NCBI GenBank assembly: GCA_027045875.1
Contig: JALUAG010000052.1
Span: 1-55,053, forward strand
Direction of reading: 5' to 3'
Length of the DNA stretch: 55,053 nucleotides
Source of the DNA: Alphaproteobacteria bacterium
GTDB lineage: Bacteria > Pseudomonadota > Alphaproteobacteria > Geminicoccales > Geminicoccaceae
The position numbers and the translations under genes are program-made. A model generated the notes under the pieces. It ran no database searches, was not told the origin of the DNA, and saw only the letters and a list, made by a program, of their open reading frames with translations. Shown here piece by piece: positions 15,892 through 25,998 of this stretch. Numbering within the stretch: position 1 is the first letter of the stretch; each line of letters opens with the position of its first letter.

Positions 15892-17238
15892 TCAGACGGC
15901 GTCCAGATACCAGGCGTAGTCGAGACCCACGACGCGGCTCTCGAAACGCTCGCGCTCGGCTTCCCGGCAGAGGAGATAGAGATCGCAGAAGGGCTTTCCG
16001 AGATAGGCGGGGAGATGGGCGGCCTCGCGCAGCTCGGCGAGCGCCCGATACCAGTTGCGCGGCAGGCCGGGTGATACCTTCTCGTAGGCGTTGCCGGTGA
16101 CGGGATCGCCCGGATCGCCGCCTTCCCGGAGCCCGTGCAGGGCGCCGGCGAGCACGGCGGCCAGCACCAGATAGGGGTTGGCGTCGGCCCCCGCCACCCG
16201 GTGCTCGATGCGCCGCGCCCGTGCCGGCCCCGCGGGAATGCGCAGTGCGACGGTGCGGTTGTTGTGCCCCCAGTTGGGCGCCAGCGGCGCGTAGGAGAGG
16301 GGCTGCAGGCGCCGGTAGGAATTGGCGTTGGGGGCAAAGATGGCCATCGATTCCGCCATCAACGCCTGCATGCCGGCGATGCAGCGGCGCAGCATCGCCT
16401 CGCCCTCCGCGGTTTCGCCGAAGAGATTGCGGCCCTGCCCGTCGCGCAGGCTGAGGTGGACGTGAAGGCCGCTGCCGGCGAGCTCGGAGAAGGGCTTGGC
16501 CATGAAGCAGGCGCGGCGGCCGCAGGCCCGCGCCGCCGCCTTGACGCAGCGCTTGAACATCAGCCCGGCATCGGCCGCCCGCACCATGTCCGTGCCGTGG
16601 GCCAGATTGACCTCGAACTGGCCGGGGGCGAACTCGGCGATCGCGGCCTTGGTCTCGATCCCCTGAGCGTCGCAGTAGCGATCCAGGAGATCGAAGAACT
16701 CGGTCTGAGCGTCGAGGCGCTCGAACCGGTAGACGTCGACGTTGGGGGCCTCGCCCGCCGTTGCCGTACCCGGCAGGGGCGGTCTGCCGTCCGGTGCCGT
16801 TTCGTGGTCGAGCAGGTAGAACTCGAATTCGAGGGCCGCCACCGGGGTGAGTCCGAATTCGGCGAAGCCGCCCGCGACCCGCCGCAGCACGCCGCGGGGA
16901 TCGGCGAAGAAGGGCGTGCCGTCGGGTTCGGTGAGACCGCCGATCACCTGGGCATGGGCCGGCCGCCAGGGCACCGGTACCAGGGTCGCGGCGTCGAGAG
17001 CCACCGGCCGGTCGGCATCACCCTCCTCCCACACCAGCGGCGAGGCGTCGACGTTGGCGCCGGTCGTATCCAGGCTGTAGACGGTGCTGGAGAAGAGGAT
17101 TTCGCCCTCCGCGGCCCGCTCGAGGGCGTCCATGGAGAGGCGTTTGCCCCGCGGCACCCCCACCAGATCCGGCAGCAGCAGATCCACCTGCTGGACGAGA
17201 GGGTTCTCCTGACGGAAACGGGTGACGGCGGAAACCAT
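15892..17238 (-). CDS. Glutamine synthetase family protein, gamma-glutamylputrescine-synthetase-like
   Basis: An ATP-dependent ligase of the glutamine synthetase superfamily, 448 residues. Characteristic segments are EFEFYLL (metal-binding Glu), GQFEVNLAHGTD, SGLHVHLSLRD (nucleotide site), NSYRRLQPLSYAP and NRTVALRIP. The length, a C-terminus without the adenylylation loop, and the N-terminal LPDLVGVPRGKRL segment fit the PuuA/GlnA-III group, which ligates glutamate to amines such as putrescine, rather than GlnA. It follows trxA by 37 bp. A PotABCD-like importer is encoded in the same window, but about 9 kb away. The amine substrate is inferred. Confidence 0.8.
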   Translation of the reverse strand: MVSAVTRFRQENPLVQQVDLLLPDLVGVPRGKRLSMDALERAAEGEILFSSTVYSLDTTGANVDASPLVWEEGDADRPVALDAATLVPVPWRPAHAQVIGGLTEPDGTPFFADPRGVLRRVAGGFAEFGLTPVAALEFEFYLLDHETAPDGRPPLPGTATAGEAPNVDVYRFERLDAQTEFFDLLDRYCDAQGIETKAAIAEFAPGQFEVNLAHGTDMVRAADAGLMFKRCVKAAARACGRRACFMAKPFSELAGSGLHVHLSLRDGQGRNLFGETAEGEAMLRRCIAGMQALMAESMAIFAPNANSYRRLQPLSYAPLAPNWGHNNRTVALRIPAGPARARRIEHRVAGADANPYLVLAAVLAGALHGLREGGDPGDPVTGNAYEKVSPGLPRNWYRALAELREAAHLPAYLGKPFCDLYLLCREAERERFESRVVGLDYAWYLDAV

Positions 17239-17275
17239 GATCGGACAGCGGCGGCGGGAGGTTCCGCCGCCCGGC

Positions 17276-17611
17276 TCAGCTCGCCTCGGCGAGACTCTCC
17301 TCGATCCACTGCACGAGCTTGGACTTGGGCAGCGCCCCCACTTTCGTGGCCTTGAGCTCGCCGCCGGCGAACAGCATCAGGGTGGGAATACCGCGTACAC
17401 CGTACTTGGTCGGGGTGAGCGGGTTCTCGTCGATGTTGACCTTGGCGACCCGGATGCGGTCACCCATCTCCGCGGCGATCTCCTCGAGCGCCGGGGCGAT
17501 CATCTTGCACGGCCCGCACCACTCGGCCCAGAAGTCGACCAGCACCGGCCTGTCGGCCTTGAGCACGTCCTTCTCGAAGGAGGTATCGCTCGTCTGGATG
17601 ATGTCGCTCAT
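17276..17611 (-). CDS. trxA: Thioredoxin
   Basis: A small cytosolic dithiol-disulfide oxidoreductase of 111 residues with the classical active site [11 protein letters not shown] (Cys32, Cys35). The cis-proline loop [11 protein letters not shown] and the buried Asp in VLVDFW are also present. It reduces disulfides in targets such as ribonucleotide reductase. It lies downstream of addA, as in many alphaproteobacteria, after a 115-bp gap that may hold its own promoter. Confidence 0.97.
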   Translation of the reverse strand: MSDIIQTSDTSFEKDVLKADRPVLVDFWAEWCGPCKMIAPALEEIAAEMGDRIRVAKVNIDENPLTPTKYGVRGIPTLMLFAGGELKATKVGALPKSKLVQWIEESLAEAS

Positions 17612-17726
17612 GCATCCCTTCCACGTCGATCCGCGTTGTGCGCTCGGCCGGGTCGACCGGCGCCGGACGATAGGCGCCCGCCGGCGGCGCCGTCAAGCAC
17701 CGGAGAAGGGGTCGCGGCATGCGGTC

Positions 17727-20700
17727 TCAGGCCTCCTCGAGGCGCAGGAAATCGACCCGGGGCAGGGCCGTCCAGACGAGTGCCGCATGCAGCCTGCGAT
17801 CCGGATAAAGCCCTCGCAGAACACGCGCATAGGCCCGCATCTGCTGTACGTAGACGGCGGGCGGACGACCGGCCGGCGGCGGTTCGGGATGGCTCTTGAA
17901 ATCGACCAGATGGACGCCTTCGTCGGTGACCGCGAAGCGGTCCACCACCCCCACCACGGGAACGCCGTCGAGGGTCCCGGCGACCGCCTGTTCGGCCCGG
18001 GCGCCGGGGGCGAACAGGGGAGCCAGCTCCGGCAGCGCCATCACCCGTTCGACTTCCTCCCGCAGCCGTCGCCTCGCCGCCTCGTCGAGTTCGGGCAGGA
18101 GGACGTCGAGCAGCCGTTCGGCCGCCGCCGCCCGTTCCCGCGGCGGCACGCCCGGCAGCAGCTCCAGGAGCCTGTGCACCGCGCGGCCGCGGCGGAAGGC
18201 GAGCGCATCCCGCCGCGTGCGCGGAGGGCGTACGACCGGTTCCCCTTCCCGCAGGCTCGAAGGGGCGCGCGGCCGGCGTGACGGTTCGGCCGCGGCCGGG
18301 CGGTGCAGCCAGTCCGGTGGCGGGGCCGCCTCGCCGTCCGGTTCCCCGACCACCGCTTCCCGCCGCCCCTCGCCGCACCGGTAGCGCAGGACGGGGCCCG
18401 CGAAGGCGGCGCCGAGCCGGCAGGGCAGCCGTTCCACGCCCGGCATCGCCTCGAGCGCCCTGTACAGCAGACTGTGCCAGCAGTCCTCCGGCGGCTCCCT
18501 CAAGTTCCGCGGCAGCCAGCCGGCGACGTAGAGCCGGTCCTCGGCGCGCGTCAGCGCCACGTAGAGGAGCCTCCGGCTCTCCTCCTCTTCCGCCGTCTTC
18601 TCGCGGGCGCAGGCCTCCTCGAGAACGGGCGGCCGCTCGTCCTGCGGCATCCGCCAGAGGGGCAGCCGGCGGCCCGCGGCGTCCTCGACCCAGATCAGCC
18701 GCTCGCGGTTGCGGTGCCGGTGCGGCCCGGCGTCGGCCAGGATGACGATGGGCGCCTCCAGCCCCTTGGCGCCGTGGACGGTGAGGATGCGCACCGCGTC
18801 GCCCGTGTTCTCGGGATCGCGCTTGAGGGTGCGGGCACCGGCCGCGAACCAGTGCAGGAAGCCTTCGAGGGACGCCGGATGGCCCTCCTCGTAGGCCAAG
18901 GTCTGGCCGAGAAAGGCCTCGATCGGCTCCGCCGCGTCGGGGCCGAGCCGTTCCAGCAGGCGCCGCCGGCCTCCGTCGGCGCCCAGGATCCAAGTGTAGA
19001 ACTCGAACGGCGGCATGAAATCGGCGCGCCGCAGCCATTCCGAGATCCGTCGGTAGGCGGCGGCCACCGCCGAGCCCTCTCCGGCGTCCCCGGCCGCGGC
19101 CCGCAGGCGCTCCATCAGGCTCGTCGCGCCGCGCCCGTGGGCGAGCCGGAACAGCGTGTCCTCGTCGATGCCGACGAGCGGGCTCTTGAGCAGACAGGCG
19201 AGGCTGTAGTCGTCCTCGGGCAGCAGCATCACCCGCCCGAGCGCGACCAGATCCTGGACCGCGAGATGCTCGGCCAGATCCATGCGGTCGATGCCGGCCA
19301 CCGGCACCCCTTTGCGCTTGAGGGCCCGTACCAGCAGGTCCTGGATGGTGCCGCGGCGCGAAAGGAGGATCATCACATCGCCCGGGCGCACCGGCCGTCC
19401 GCGGCCCTCCAGCATCTCGCCCGTCGCGATCCAGCCGGCGACGGTGCCGGCGATGGCCTCGGCCAGCAGGCGCTCCGGCTCGGGGCTGACGCGCGGCACG
19501 TCCGGCAGCGGCCACCGTTCGCTCTCCCCGCCACGGCGCTCGAGGCGCAGCAGCGGCCAGAGCTCGACGAGACCGGCGACTCCCCGGCGATGGCTTCGAT
19601 GGCGGAGTTCCTCCCCCTCCACGACCACGCCCCGGCGGGCGAGCGCATCCGCGAACACCCTGTCCACCACCTCCAGCACCGCTTCGGTGGAGCGGAAGGA
19701 GAGGTCGAGACCGACCGACCGGATGGGCCGCCGTGCCGCCTCCGCCCGCGCCGAAAGCCGCCGGCGGACCTGCCGGTAGCGGTCGATGTCGGCGCCCTGG
19801 AAGCGGTAGATGCTCTGCTTCTCGTCGCCGACCACGAACAGGGTACGGGGAATGTCGTGGACCCCCTCGCCGGCGAAGAACTCCTCGGTCAGCTTCTCCA
19901 CCACCGTCCACTGGTCCGGGTTGGTGTCCTGGGCCTCGTCGACCAGCACGTGGGCGATGGCCACGTCGAGCTTGTACCGCACCCAGTCGATGCCGCCCTC
20001 GAGCAGCCGGCGCGCCCGGTCGATCTGATCGTCGTAGTCGAGGGCGGCGCGCTGGCGCTTCAGTCGCTCGTATTCCTCGACGACGGCGAAGCCGAGGCGC
20101 AGCAGGGCCTCGCTGCGGCGCCAGGTGAGCAGGGCATGGATGCGGTCCCGCACCCGCAGCACACGCGCCTGCTCCCGTCGCAGAATGCGCTCCACCCGGT
20201 CGCGTTCGGGCACCTTTCGGGTGGCGAGCGTCTTGACGCCGGTGCCCCGCTTCGTGACGAACACGCCCTCGTAGTCGTGGAAGGCGGCCACCGGATCCCG
20301 ATGGTCGCCGTCCAGCCAGTCCAGGATGCGGGCCCCGCGCTGGCGGTCGCGATCGTCGCCGGCAGCCAGCCGTCCGGCGGCGAAACGCAGTCCCGCGGCG
20401 TCGAAGCCGGAGCGTTCCGTGGCCTCCGCCACCACCTCGGGGGGTTCGTCGGGGTCGTCCTCCACCTCCAGGAGCCGGCGCACGGCGGCCAGCAGCGCCT
20501 CCGGCCCGCCGTGCTCCTCGCTCGCCCGCAGAAGCGGGATGCGGGCCGCCATCAGGTTCTCGATCGTCGCCTGGAACTCCGAATCGGGAAGCCAGACGGC
20601 GAGCCGGTCGCGTGCCGTCGCGAGATCGCCGCGGCCCTTCGCGGCCCGGATGCGGGCCAGCATCCGCTCGCGGGCCTCGGCCACGAGCTCGGCGCGGCTC

Positions 20701-21146
20701 TGATCGTCGATGGTCTCGAAATGGGGGGCCACCCCGGCCTCGACCGGGAACCGGCGCAGGAGCTGGGTGCAGAAGGCGTGGATGGTCATCACCGGCAGAC
20801 CGCGCGGCAGATCGAGCACCCGCGCGAACAGCCGTCGCGCCCGCCGCAGTCGCTCGGGTCCCGGCGGCTCGCCCAGGAGCGCCTCGAGCCGCGCCGCCAG
20901 TTCCGCCTCCTCGGGTTCGGTGGCCCAGCCGGCGAGGGCCCTCTCGATCCGGGCGATCATCTCCGCCGCGGCCGCTCTCGTGAAGGTGATGCAGAGGATG
21001 CTTTCGGGATCCGCGCCTTCGAGGAGGAGCCGCAGCACGCGGTCGGAGAGCACCCGGGTCTTGCCGGTGCCGGCGTTGGCGGTGACCCAGACCGACCGCG
21101 CCGGATCGGCCGCCCGCCGCTGTTCGGGGGTGGGTGGCGCGTTCAT
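17727..21146 (-). CDS. addA: ATP-dependent helicase/nuclease subunit AddA
   Basis: The helicase-nuclease subunit of the AddAB double-strand-break resection enzyme, 1139 residues. UvrD-type motifs occur in order: VTANAGTGKTRVLSDRV (Walker A), TFTRAAAAEM (Ia), VLVDEAQDTNPDQW (II), FVVGDEKQSIYRFQGAD (III), ILTVHGAKGLE (V) and LLYVALTRAEDRL (VI). The C-terminal RecB-type nuclease shows RGRAVHRLLELLP, then VDFKSH and a QMRAY segment, so it looks catalytically complete. ATG 21146 overlaps the addB stop by four bases. The reading frame stays open into addB, but that extension is a shadow. Confidence 0.95.
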   Translation of the reverse strand: MNAPPTPEQRRAADPARSVWVTANAGTGKTRVLSDRVLRLLLEGADPESILCITFTRAAAAEMIARIERALAGWATEPEEAELAARLEALLGEPPGPERLRRARRLFARVLDLPRGLPVMTIHAFCTQLLRRFPVEAGVAPHFETIDDQSRAELVAEARERMLARIRAAKGRGDLATARDRLAVWLPDSEFQATIENLMAARIPLLRASEEHGGPEALLAAVRRLLEVEDDPDEPPEVVAEATERSGFDAAGLRFAAGRLAAGDDRDRQRGARILDWLDGDHRDPVAAFHDYEGVFVTKRGTGVKTLATRKVPERDRVERILRREQARVLRVRDRIHALLTWRRSEALLRLGFAVVEEYERLKRQRAALDYDDQIDRARRLLEGGIDWVRYKLDVAIAHVLVDEAQDTNPDQWTVVEKLTEEFFAGEGVHDIPRTLFVVGDEKQSIYRFQGADIDRYRQVRRRLSARAEAARRPIRSVGLDLSFRSTEAVLEVVDRVFADALARRGVVVEGEELRHRSHRRGVAGLVELWPLLRLERRGGESERWPLPDVPRVSPEPERLLAEAIAGTVAGWIATGEMLEGRGRPVRPGDVMILLSRRGTIQDLLVRALKRKGVPVAGIDRMDLAEHLAVQDLVALGRVMLLPEDDYSLACLLKSPLVGIDEDTLFRLAHGRGATSLMERLRAAAGDAGEGSAVAAAYRRISEWLRRADFMPPFEFYTWILGADGGRRRLLERLGPDAAEPIEAFLGQTLAYEEGHPASLEGFLHWFAAGARTLKRDPENTGDAVRILTVHGAKGLEAPIVILADAGPHRHRNRERLIWVEDAAGRRLPLWRMPQDERPPVLEEACAREKTAEEEESRRLLYVALTRAEDRLYVAGWLPRNLREPPEDCWHSLLYRALEAMPGVERLPCRLGAAFAGPVLRYRCGEGRREAVVGEPDGEAAPPPDWLHRPAAAEPSRRPRAPSSLREGEPVVRPPRTRRDALAFRRGRAVHRLLELLPGVPPRERAAAAERLLDVLLPELDEAARRRLREEVERVMALPELAPLFAPGARAEQAVAGTLDGVPVVGVVDRFAVTDEGVHLVDFKSHPEPPPAGRPPAVYVQQMRAYARVLRGLYPDRRLHAALVWTALPRVDFLRLEEA

Positions 21147-24100
21147 GCCGCCTCCTCGCTGCCGGGCTCCGCGCCCCACCACTCCTGCCGCCGCGAGAGA
21201 TGGTCGTAGGGGTTGAAGCGGGCCGCGAGCTCCGGCCGCGGTACCGGCAGATAGGGGGTGGCGGGATCGGCGAAATGGGCGAGCAGACGGCGCAGCCCCG
21301 CCTCGGCCGATGCCAGGATGTCGTCCACCTCCTCGTCCACCACCACCGACAGCGTCCCGTCCTTCCTGCCGTCGCCGGCGAGGCGCCAGTAGTGCAGCCC
21401 GCGCACCGGCCCGCGGAGCCCCTCGAAGCCGCCCGCGCGGGCGATCAGCCCTTCGACCGGAAGCTGGGGCGCGAAGCCGCGCTCCACCTCCTGTTTCCTC
21501 GGCGGCTCGCCGGTCTTGTAGTCGATCACCTCGAGGCCGCCGTCCCGCCTGTGTTCGATGCGATCGGCCCGCGCCCGCAGCAGGAAGTCCGCTCCGCCGC
21601 AGCTGAAGGTGCATTGGCCCCGGACCTCGGTGGCGACGGCGGCCAGCCCTTCGCGCCGCGCGCGCTCGACGCCCACGAACCAGGCCGCAATGCGCTCGAA
21701 CCGCGGCCACCAGAGATCGATCACGTCGGGCCGCTCGGCGTAGCGGGCGAACAGCTCGCGGCCGATGGCCAGCGCCCGCTGCAGTGCGTCTTCCGGCAGT
21801 TCGCCCGGATGGTCGCGCACGAAGCGCGCCAGTGCCTCGTGGACGATGAGACCCCGCTCGGCGGCGCCGGGATCGGCGTCCACCGGCTCCAGCGGTTCCA
21901 GGAGCAGGATGCGGCGGGCGTAGAAGCGATAGGGATCCCGCATCAGATGTTCGATGTCCGACGCCCAGAAGGCGGTCGGGCGCGCCGCCGCCGGCGGCCT
22001 CGGGGCCGGTCGCGGCCACGGCCGCTGCGGCCCGTCCCGGCGGTCGAGGGCGGTCGCCCAGGCGAGCGGCGCGCGCTCTTCGAGGGCGGCGGGATCGATG
22101 TCCGCCGCCCGCAGCACGGCGTGGAGGCGCTGCAGCCAGCGCGAGGGGACGGTGGGCGCCCCGGTCTCGTCCTTGCGCGATCGGGTGAGGAGGACCTCGG
22201 GCGCCGAGGCGGCGAGCAGGAAGTCGTGGGCGGCGAAGCCGATCCGCTGTTCGAGGGGCGGCAGCCCGAGCGCCTCGCGCATCCGCCGGTTGAGCCAGGG
22301 ACCGCCCTCGACGCCGCGGGGCCAGTGTCCCTCGTTGAGCCCCCCGAGGATCACCAGATCGGCGTGCAGCAGCCGGCTCTCGAACTGGCCCAGGATGGCG
22401 ATGCGCGGATGGCCGGGCCGCTGCGGGCGGACCGTCTCGGCGCCCATGAGGACCGCCAGCAGGGCCGGATAGGCGGCCACCGGCAGCTCCCCCACCTCCT
22501 CGGCGGCGGCCGCGAGGTCGGCGAGGAAGGCACTCGCCCGGCGACCCGCCTCGCGGGCCCAGAGGGGGACGGGCGTCCCCGCCTCGTCGCTGGCCAGGAA
22601 CTCGGCGAAGGAGAGATGGGCCTCGAGCAGCGCCGCCAGCGGCGCGTTCTCCCGCTCCGCCAGGCGGAGGAAGGGGGCGGCGTGGGCGACGATCGAACCG
22701 AACCAGTCGCACAGCTCCCGCGGCGGCACCGGCACCGGCCACGGCCGCTGCGCGGGATCCCCTTCCGCATCCGCCTTTTCCGCCGCGAGCGCCCGTTCCG
22801 CCCGCCGGTGCAGCAGCGCGCACAGGGCGCGGAGGTCGCCTGAGGGACGGGGACCGCGCAGCAGCAGCCGCTCGAGGGCCCGCACCCGGCGCCGGAAGGC
22901 GCCCGCATCGCCGGCCATCGCCAGCGGATGTTTGAGCGCCGCCAGCAGTCTCGCCGGCGATGCCCCTTCGGCGAGGAGATGGGCGGTGAGCAGCAGGAAG
23001 CTGCCGGGCGGCGACTGGTCGAGCGGGACGCCCGCACTGTCCTCCACCGGCACGTTCCAGCGCTTCAGCTCCGCGCCCACCCGGCGGGCGAGATTGCGGT
23101 CGGTGGTCACGAGGACCGCCGTTCGGCCCGGGGTCTCCAGGGCCCCCCGCAGGTGCACGGCGATGGCCGTCGCCTCGCGGGCGAGATCGGGCGCCTCGAT
23201 CAGCCCGAGTCCACGGAGAGCGGCCGCGGCGAAGCGGGGATTGCGGCTCCACTGTTCGCTGGTGCCGGCGGGGCGCATGGTCTCGCGCCAGAGCTCGCCG
23301 CGGGCGGCGGCCGCGGGCTCGGCGTCGCCGGCGGGCCAGGAACGCACCGCCTCGGGCTCCGCCCCGACCATCTCCAGCAGCCGGGCGAGCCCGTGCTGCG
23401 GATGGGTGGGATCGGCCCGCACCGCCCGCCAGTTCCGTGCGTCGAGGTCGCGGTCGAGACCCGGGAGCACGAGCCAGCCTCCGACCGCGGCCACGGTCGC
23501 CAGCAGGCGGGCGACGGCGGGAATGCTGCCCGAGATGCCGGCCGCCAGCAGCGGCCCCGCGGGCGGCCGCCGCCGCCAGCTCTCCGCCTGCCGCTCCAGC
23601 AGCCGGCGGCGCCGCTCGGCGGGGTCCATCACACCGCGTTCGGCCAGGATCCGCGGCCAGACGTCGTGCAGGATGCGCAGGAAGCGCAGCAGCTTCTGCC
23701 AATGTTCGGCGAACTCCTCGGGGGCGAGGGCGGCGAGGCCGGACAGATCCGCCTCTTCGGTCTGCACCTCGTCGAGGAAGCGGGCGAGCGCATCGGCCAG
23801 CCGCACCGCCTGCTCGAAGGGGACGTCCTCGCCGGCACGCAGCAGCCGGGCCAGCAGGAGACGCCGGCGGAGGGGATCGATGGCCGGCGGCAGCGCGCCC
23901 TCGACGGCCGGATCGAGGAGCACCTCCGGCTCCTCGGGCTCGCCCACCGGCAGGAGGCGCGGCAGCAGCAGGGGCCGCCCGCCGGCCTCTTCGACGAGGA
24001 TCTCGCGGAGGACGAGACAGGTGCGCCGGGACGGCAGCAGCAGGGTCACCTCCGCCAGCCGCTCGGGCGGGAGACCGAGCAGCGTGCGGGCCAGCAGCCG

Positions 24101-24166
24101 CAAAAAGGGCCGATGGGGCGGAATGGTATAGACGCCGGGAGGCGGCAGGCCGTCAGCGGGCGTCAT
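21143..24166 (-). CDS. addB: Double-strand break repair protein AddB
   Basis: The second AddAB subunit, 1007 residues, with an inactivated helicase-like N-terminal part and a RecB-type nuclease domain near the C-terminus (EVIDYKTGEPPRKQEVERG). The N-terminal PSRRTCLVLREILVEEAGG takes the place of the Walker A region, as in alphaproteobacterial AddB. It overlaps the tsaE end by 14 bp and the addA start by 4 bp. AddAB resects DNA ends and loads RecA; it replaces RecBCD in this group. Confidence 0.93.
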   Translation of the reverse strand: MTPADGLPPPGVYTIPPHRPFLRLLARTLLGLPPERLAEVTLLLPSRRTCLVLREILVEEAGGRPLLLPRLLPVGEPEEPEVLLDPAVEGALPPAIDPLRRRLLLARLLRAGEDVPFEQAVRLADALARFLDEVQTEEADLSGLAALAPEEFAEHWQKLLRFLRILHDVWPRILAERGVMDPAERRRRLLERQAESWRRRPPAGPLLAAGISGSIPAVARLLATVAAVGGWLVLPGLDRDLDARNWRAVRADPTHPQHGLARLLEMVGAEPEAVRSWPAGDAEPAAAARGELWRETMRPAGTSEQWSRNPRFAAAALRGLGLIEAPDLAREATAIAVHLRGALETPGRTAVLVTTDRNLARRVGAELKRWNVPVEDSAGVPLDQSPPGSFLLLTAHLLAEGASPARLLAALKHPLAMAGDAGAFRRRVRALERLLLRGPRPSGDLRALCALLHRRAERALAAEKADAEGDPAQRPWPVPVPPRELCDWFGSIVAHAAPFLRLAERENAPLAALLEAHLSFAEFLASDEAGTPVPLWAREAGRRASAFLADLAAAAEEVGELPVAAYPALLAVLMGAETVRPQRPGHPRIAILGQFESRLLHADLVILGGLNEGHWPRGVEGGPWLNRRMREALGLPPLEQRIGFAAHDFLLAASAPEVLLTRSRKDETGAPTVPSRWLQRLHAVLRAADIDPAALEERAPLAWATALDRRDGPQRPWPRPAPRPPAAARPTAFWASDIEHLMRDPYRFYARRILLLEPLEPVDADPGAAERGLIVHEALARFVRDHPGELPEDALQRALAIGRELFARYAERPDVIDLWWPRFERIAAWFVGVERARREGLAAVATEVRGQCTFSCGGADFLLRARADRIEHRRDGGLEVIDYKTGEPPRKQEVERGFAPQLPVEGLIARAGGFEGLRGPVRGLHYWRLAGDGRKDGTLSVVVDEEVDDILASAEAGLRRLLAHFADPATPYLPVPRPELAARFNPYDHLSRRQEWWGAEPGSEEAA

Positions 24167-24641
24167 CGTCGTCCGCCGTCAAAGAGGCCAGCCGGTCCCG
24201 CCAGGAGGGGCCGGCCGCGATCCGGACTTCGCGCGCCTGCTCGCCGCGGCCGGGCAGGAAGGCGAAACGCAGGCACAGACGGTCGGCCGGCAGCAGTTCG
24301 CCGGCCCGCTCCGGCCATTCCACCAGCAGCGCACCCTCCTCGAGCGCCTCCTCGAGGTCCAGATCGAGCAGGTCTCCGGGGCTGGCGAGGCGGTAGAGAT
24401 CGGCGTGGGTGACGGTGATGCCCGGCAGCTCGTAGCGCTGGACGAGGGTGAAGCTCGGGCTCGGCACCTCGATCTCGGCACCGGCGAGGTCCCGGATCAG
24501 GGCCCGCGCGAAGGCGGTCTTGCCGCTCCCGAGCTCGCCCTCGAGGGCCACCAGATCGCCGCGCCGCAGGCAGCGCGCGAGGCGGGCGGCCAGCCGCCGG
24601 GTGGCCTCGAGATCGGGAAGCTCCAGCCGGGCCGCCGTCAC
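24153..24641 (-). CDS. tsaE: tRNA threonylcarbamoyladenosine biosynthesis ATPase TsaE
   Basis: A P-loop ATPase of 162 residues (GELGSGKTA at about 35-43) that works with TsaB/TsaD to form the t6A modification of ANN-decoding tRNAs. The family segments PSPSFTLVQRYE, HADLYRL and LVEWPERAGELLP are all present. It sits 6 bp after ahcY and overlaps addB, so it is probably expressed from the same long transcript. Confidence 0.94.
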   Translation of the reverse strand: MTAARLELPDLEATRRLAARLARCLRRGDLVALEGELGSGKTAFARALIRDLAGAEIEVPSPSFTLVQRYELPGITVTHADLYRLASPGDLLDLDLEEALEEGALLVEWPERAGELLPADRLCLRFAFLPGRGEQAREVRIAAGPSWRDRLASLTADDDDAR

Positions 24642-24647
24642 CCCGCC

Positions 24648-25955
24648 TCAGTAACGGTAGTAGTCGGGCTTGTACGGCCCTTCCGGATCGACACCGATGT
24701 ACTCCGCCTGCCGGGGCGTCAGACGGGTGAGCTTGACCCCGAGCTTGTCGAGATGCAGGCGCGCCACCTTCTCGTCGAGATGCTTGGGCAGCACGTAGAC
24801 CCGGTTCTCGTACTTCCCGGGATTGGTCCAGAGTTCGATCTGCGCCAGCACCTGGTTGGTGAAGGAGGCGCTCATGACGAAGCTGGGGTGTCCCTTGGCG
24901 CAGCCCAGATTGACCAGCCGGCCCTTGGCCAGCACGGTGATCCGCTTGCCGTCGGGGAACTCGACCTCGTCCACCTGCGGCTTGACCTCGTGCCACTTGA
25001 AGTTGGCGAGGGCATCGATCTGGATCTCGTTGTCGAAATGGCCGATGTTGCAGACGATGGCGCCGTCCTTCATCGCCCGCATGTGGTCGAGGGTGATGAC
25101 GTCGACGTTGCCGGTCGCGGTGACGAAGATGTCGCCGATGGGCGCCGCCTCCTCCATGGTCACCACCTGGTAGCCCTGCATCGCTGCCTGAAGGGCGCAG
25201 ATGGGGTCGATCTCGGTGATCATCACATGGGCGCCCTGCGAGCGCAAGGCCTCGGCCGAGCCCTTGCCCACGTCGCCGAAGCCGCAGACGACGGCCCGCT
25301 TGCCGGCGATCATCACCCCGGTGGCGCGCTTGATGCCGTCGAGCAGGCTTTCGCGGCAGCCGTAGAGGTTGTCGAACTTGGACTTGGTGACGCTGTCGTT
25401 GACGTTGATGGCCGGGATGCGGAGACTGCCCGCCTTCTCCATCTCGTAGAGGCGGTGGACGCCGGTGGTGGTCTCCTCCGAGACGCCGCGCACGCCGTCC
25501 AGAAGCCCGGCGTGGCGCTCGTGCATGATCTTGGTGAGATCGCCGCCATCGTCGAGCAGCAGGTTGGGCCGCCAGCCGTCGGGACCCAGGATGGTCTGCT
25601 CGATGCACCATTCGTATTCCTCCTCGGTCTCGCCCTTCCAGGCGAACACCGGGACCCCCTCGTCGGCCATGGCGGCGGCGGCCTGGTCCTGGGTCGAGAA
25701 GATGTTGCAGGACGACCAGCGGACCTCGGCGCCGAGATGGCGCAGGGTGCGGATCAGCACCGCCGTCTCGACGGTCATGTGCAGGCAGCCGGCGATGCGC
25801 GCACCGGCGAGCGGCCGGCTGTCGCCGTATTCCCGCCGCAGCGCCATCAGCCCGGGCATCTCGCGCTCGGCGAGAGCGATCTCGCGACGGCCCCATTCCG
25901 CAAGTCCGATGTCGGCAACCTTGTAGTCGTTCACTCGCTTCATCGTTCCATCCAC
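24648..25955 (-). CDS. ahcY: Adenosylhomocysteinase
   Basis: An NAD-dependent enzyme that splits S-adenosylhomocysteine to homocysteine and adenosine, clearing the product of SAM-dependent methylation. The protein has 435 residues. Signatures include NINS-type [21 protein letters not shown], the Rossmann motif [12 protein letters not shown], and the C-terminal KPDYYRY. Two close ATGs (25955 and 25943) are possible. The second gives MKRVNDYK and may be the true start; neither has a clear ribosome site. It lies downstream of HPr across a 43-bp gap with a strong hairpin. Confidence 0.95.
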   Translation of the reverse strand: MDGTMKRVNDYKVADIGLAEWGRREIALAEREMPGLMALRREYGDSRPLAGARIAGCLHMTVETAVLIRTLRHLGAEVRWSSCNIFSTQDQAAAAMADEGVPVFAWKGETEEEYEWCIEQTILGPDGWRPNLLLDDGGDLTKIMHERHAGLLDGVRGVSEETTTGVHRLYEMEKAGSLRIPAINVNDSVTKSKFDNLYGCRESLLDGIKRATGVMIAGKRAVVCGFGDVGKGSAEALRSQGAHVMITEIDPICALQAAMQGYQVVTMEEAAPIGDIFVTATGNVDVITLDHMRAMKDGAIVCNIGHFDNEIQIDALANFKWHEVKPQVDEVEFPDGKRITVLAKGRLVNLGCAKGHPSFVMSASFTNQVLAQIELWTNPGKYENRVYVLPKHLDEKVARLHLDKLGVKLTRLTPRQAEYIGVDPEGPYKPDYYRY

Positions 25956-25968
25956 TCGAGGAAAGGGA

Positions 25969-25992
25969 GGGGCGACGACGGACCGTCGCCCC
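25969..25992 (-). terminator. Hairpin between HPr and ahcY
   Basis: On the minus strand GGGGCGACG pairs perfectly with CGTCGCCCC, a 9-bp stem around a 6-nt loop, followed by TCCCTTTCC. It lies in the 43-bp gap between the HPr stop and the ahcY start. It could be a leaky terminator, an RNA-processing or stability element, or a structure that affects ahcY translation. The T-run is poor. Confidence 0.4.
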
Positions 25993-25998
25993 GAAGGA

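Noticed and set aside
18303-21209. 968-residue plus-strand frame over addA
   Set aside because: It is antisense to helicase motifs I-VI of AddA; its composition is that of a shadow.
21147-23702. Upstream extension of the addA reading frame
   Set aside because: It overlaps addB in another frame and is an Arg/Pro/Ala-rich shadow. AddA begins at 21146, at MNAPPTPEQRRAAD.
25956-25998. SAH riboswitch before ahcY
   Set aside because: The 43-bp gap has one simple hairpin and is too short for the known pseudoknotted SAH riboswitch.
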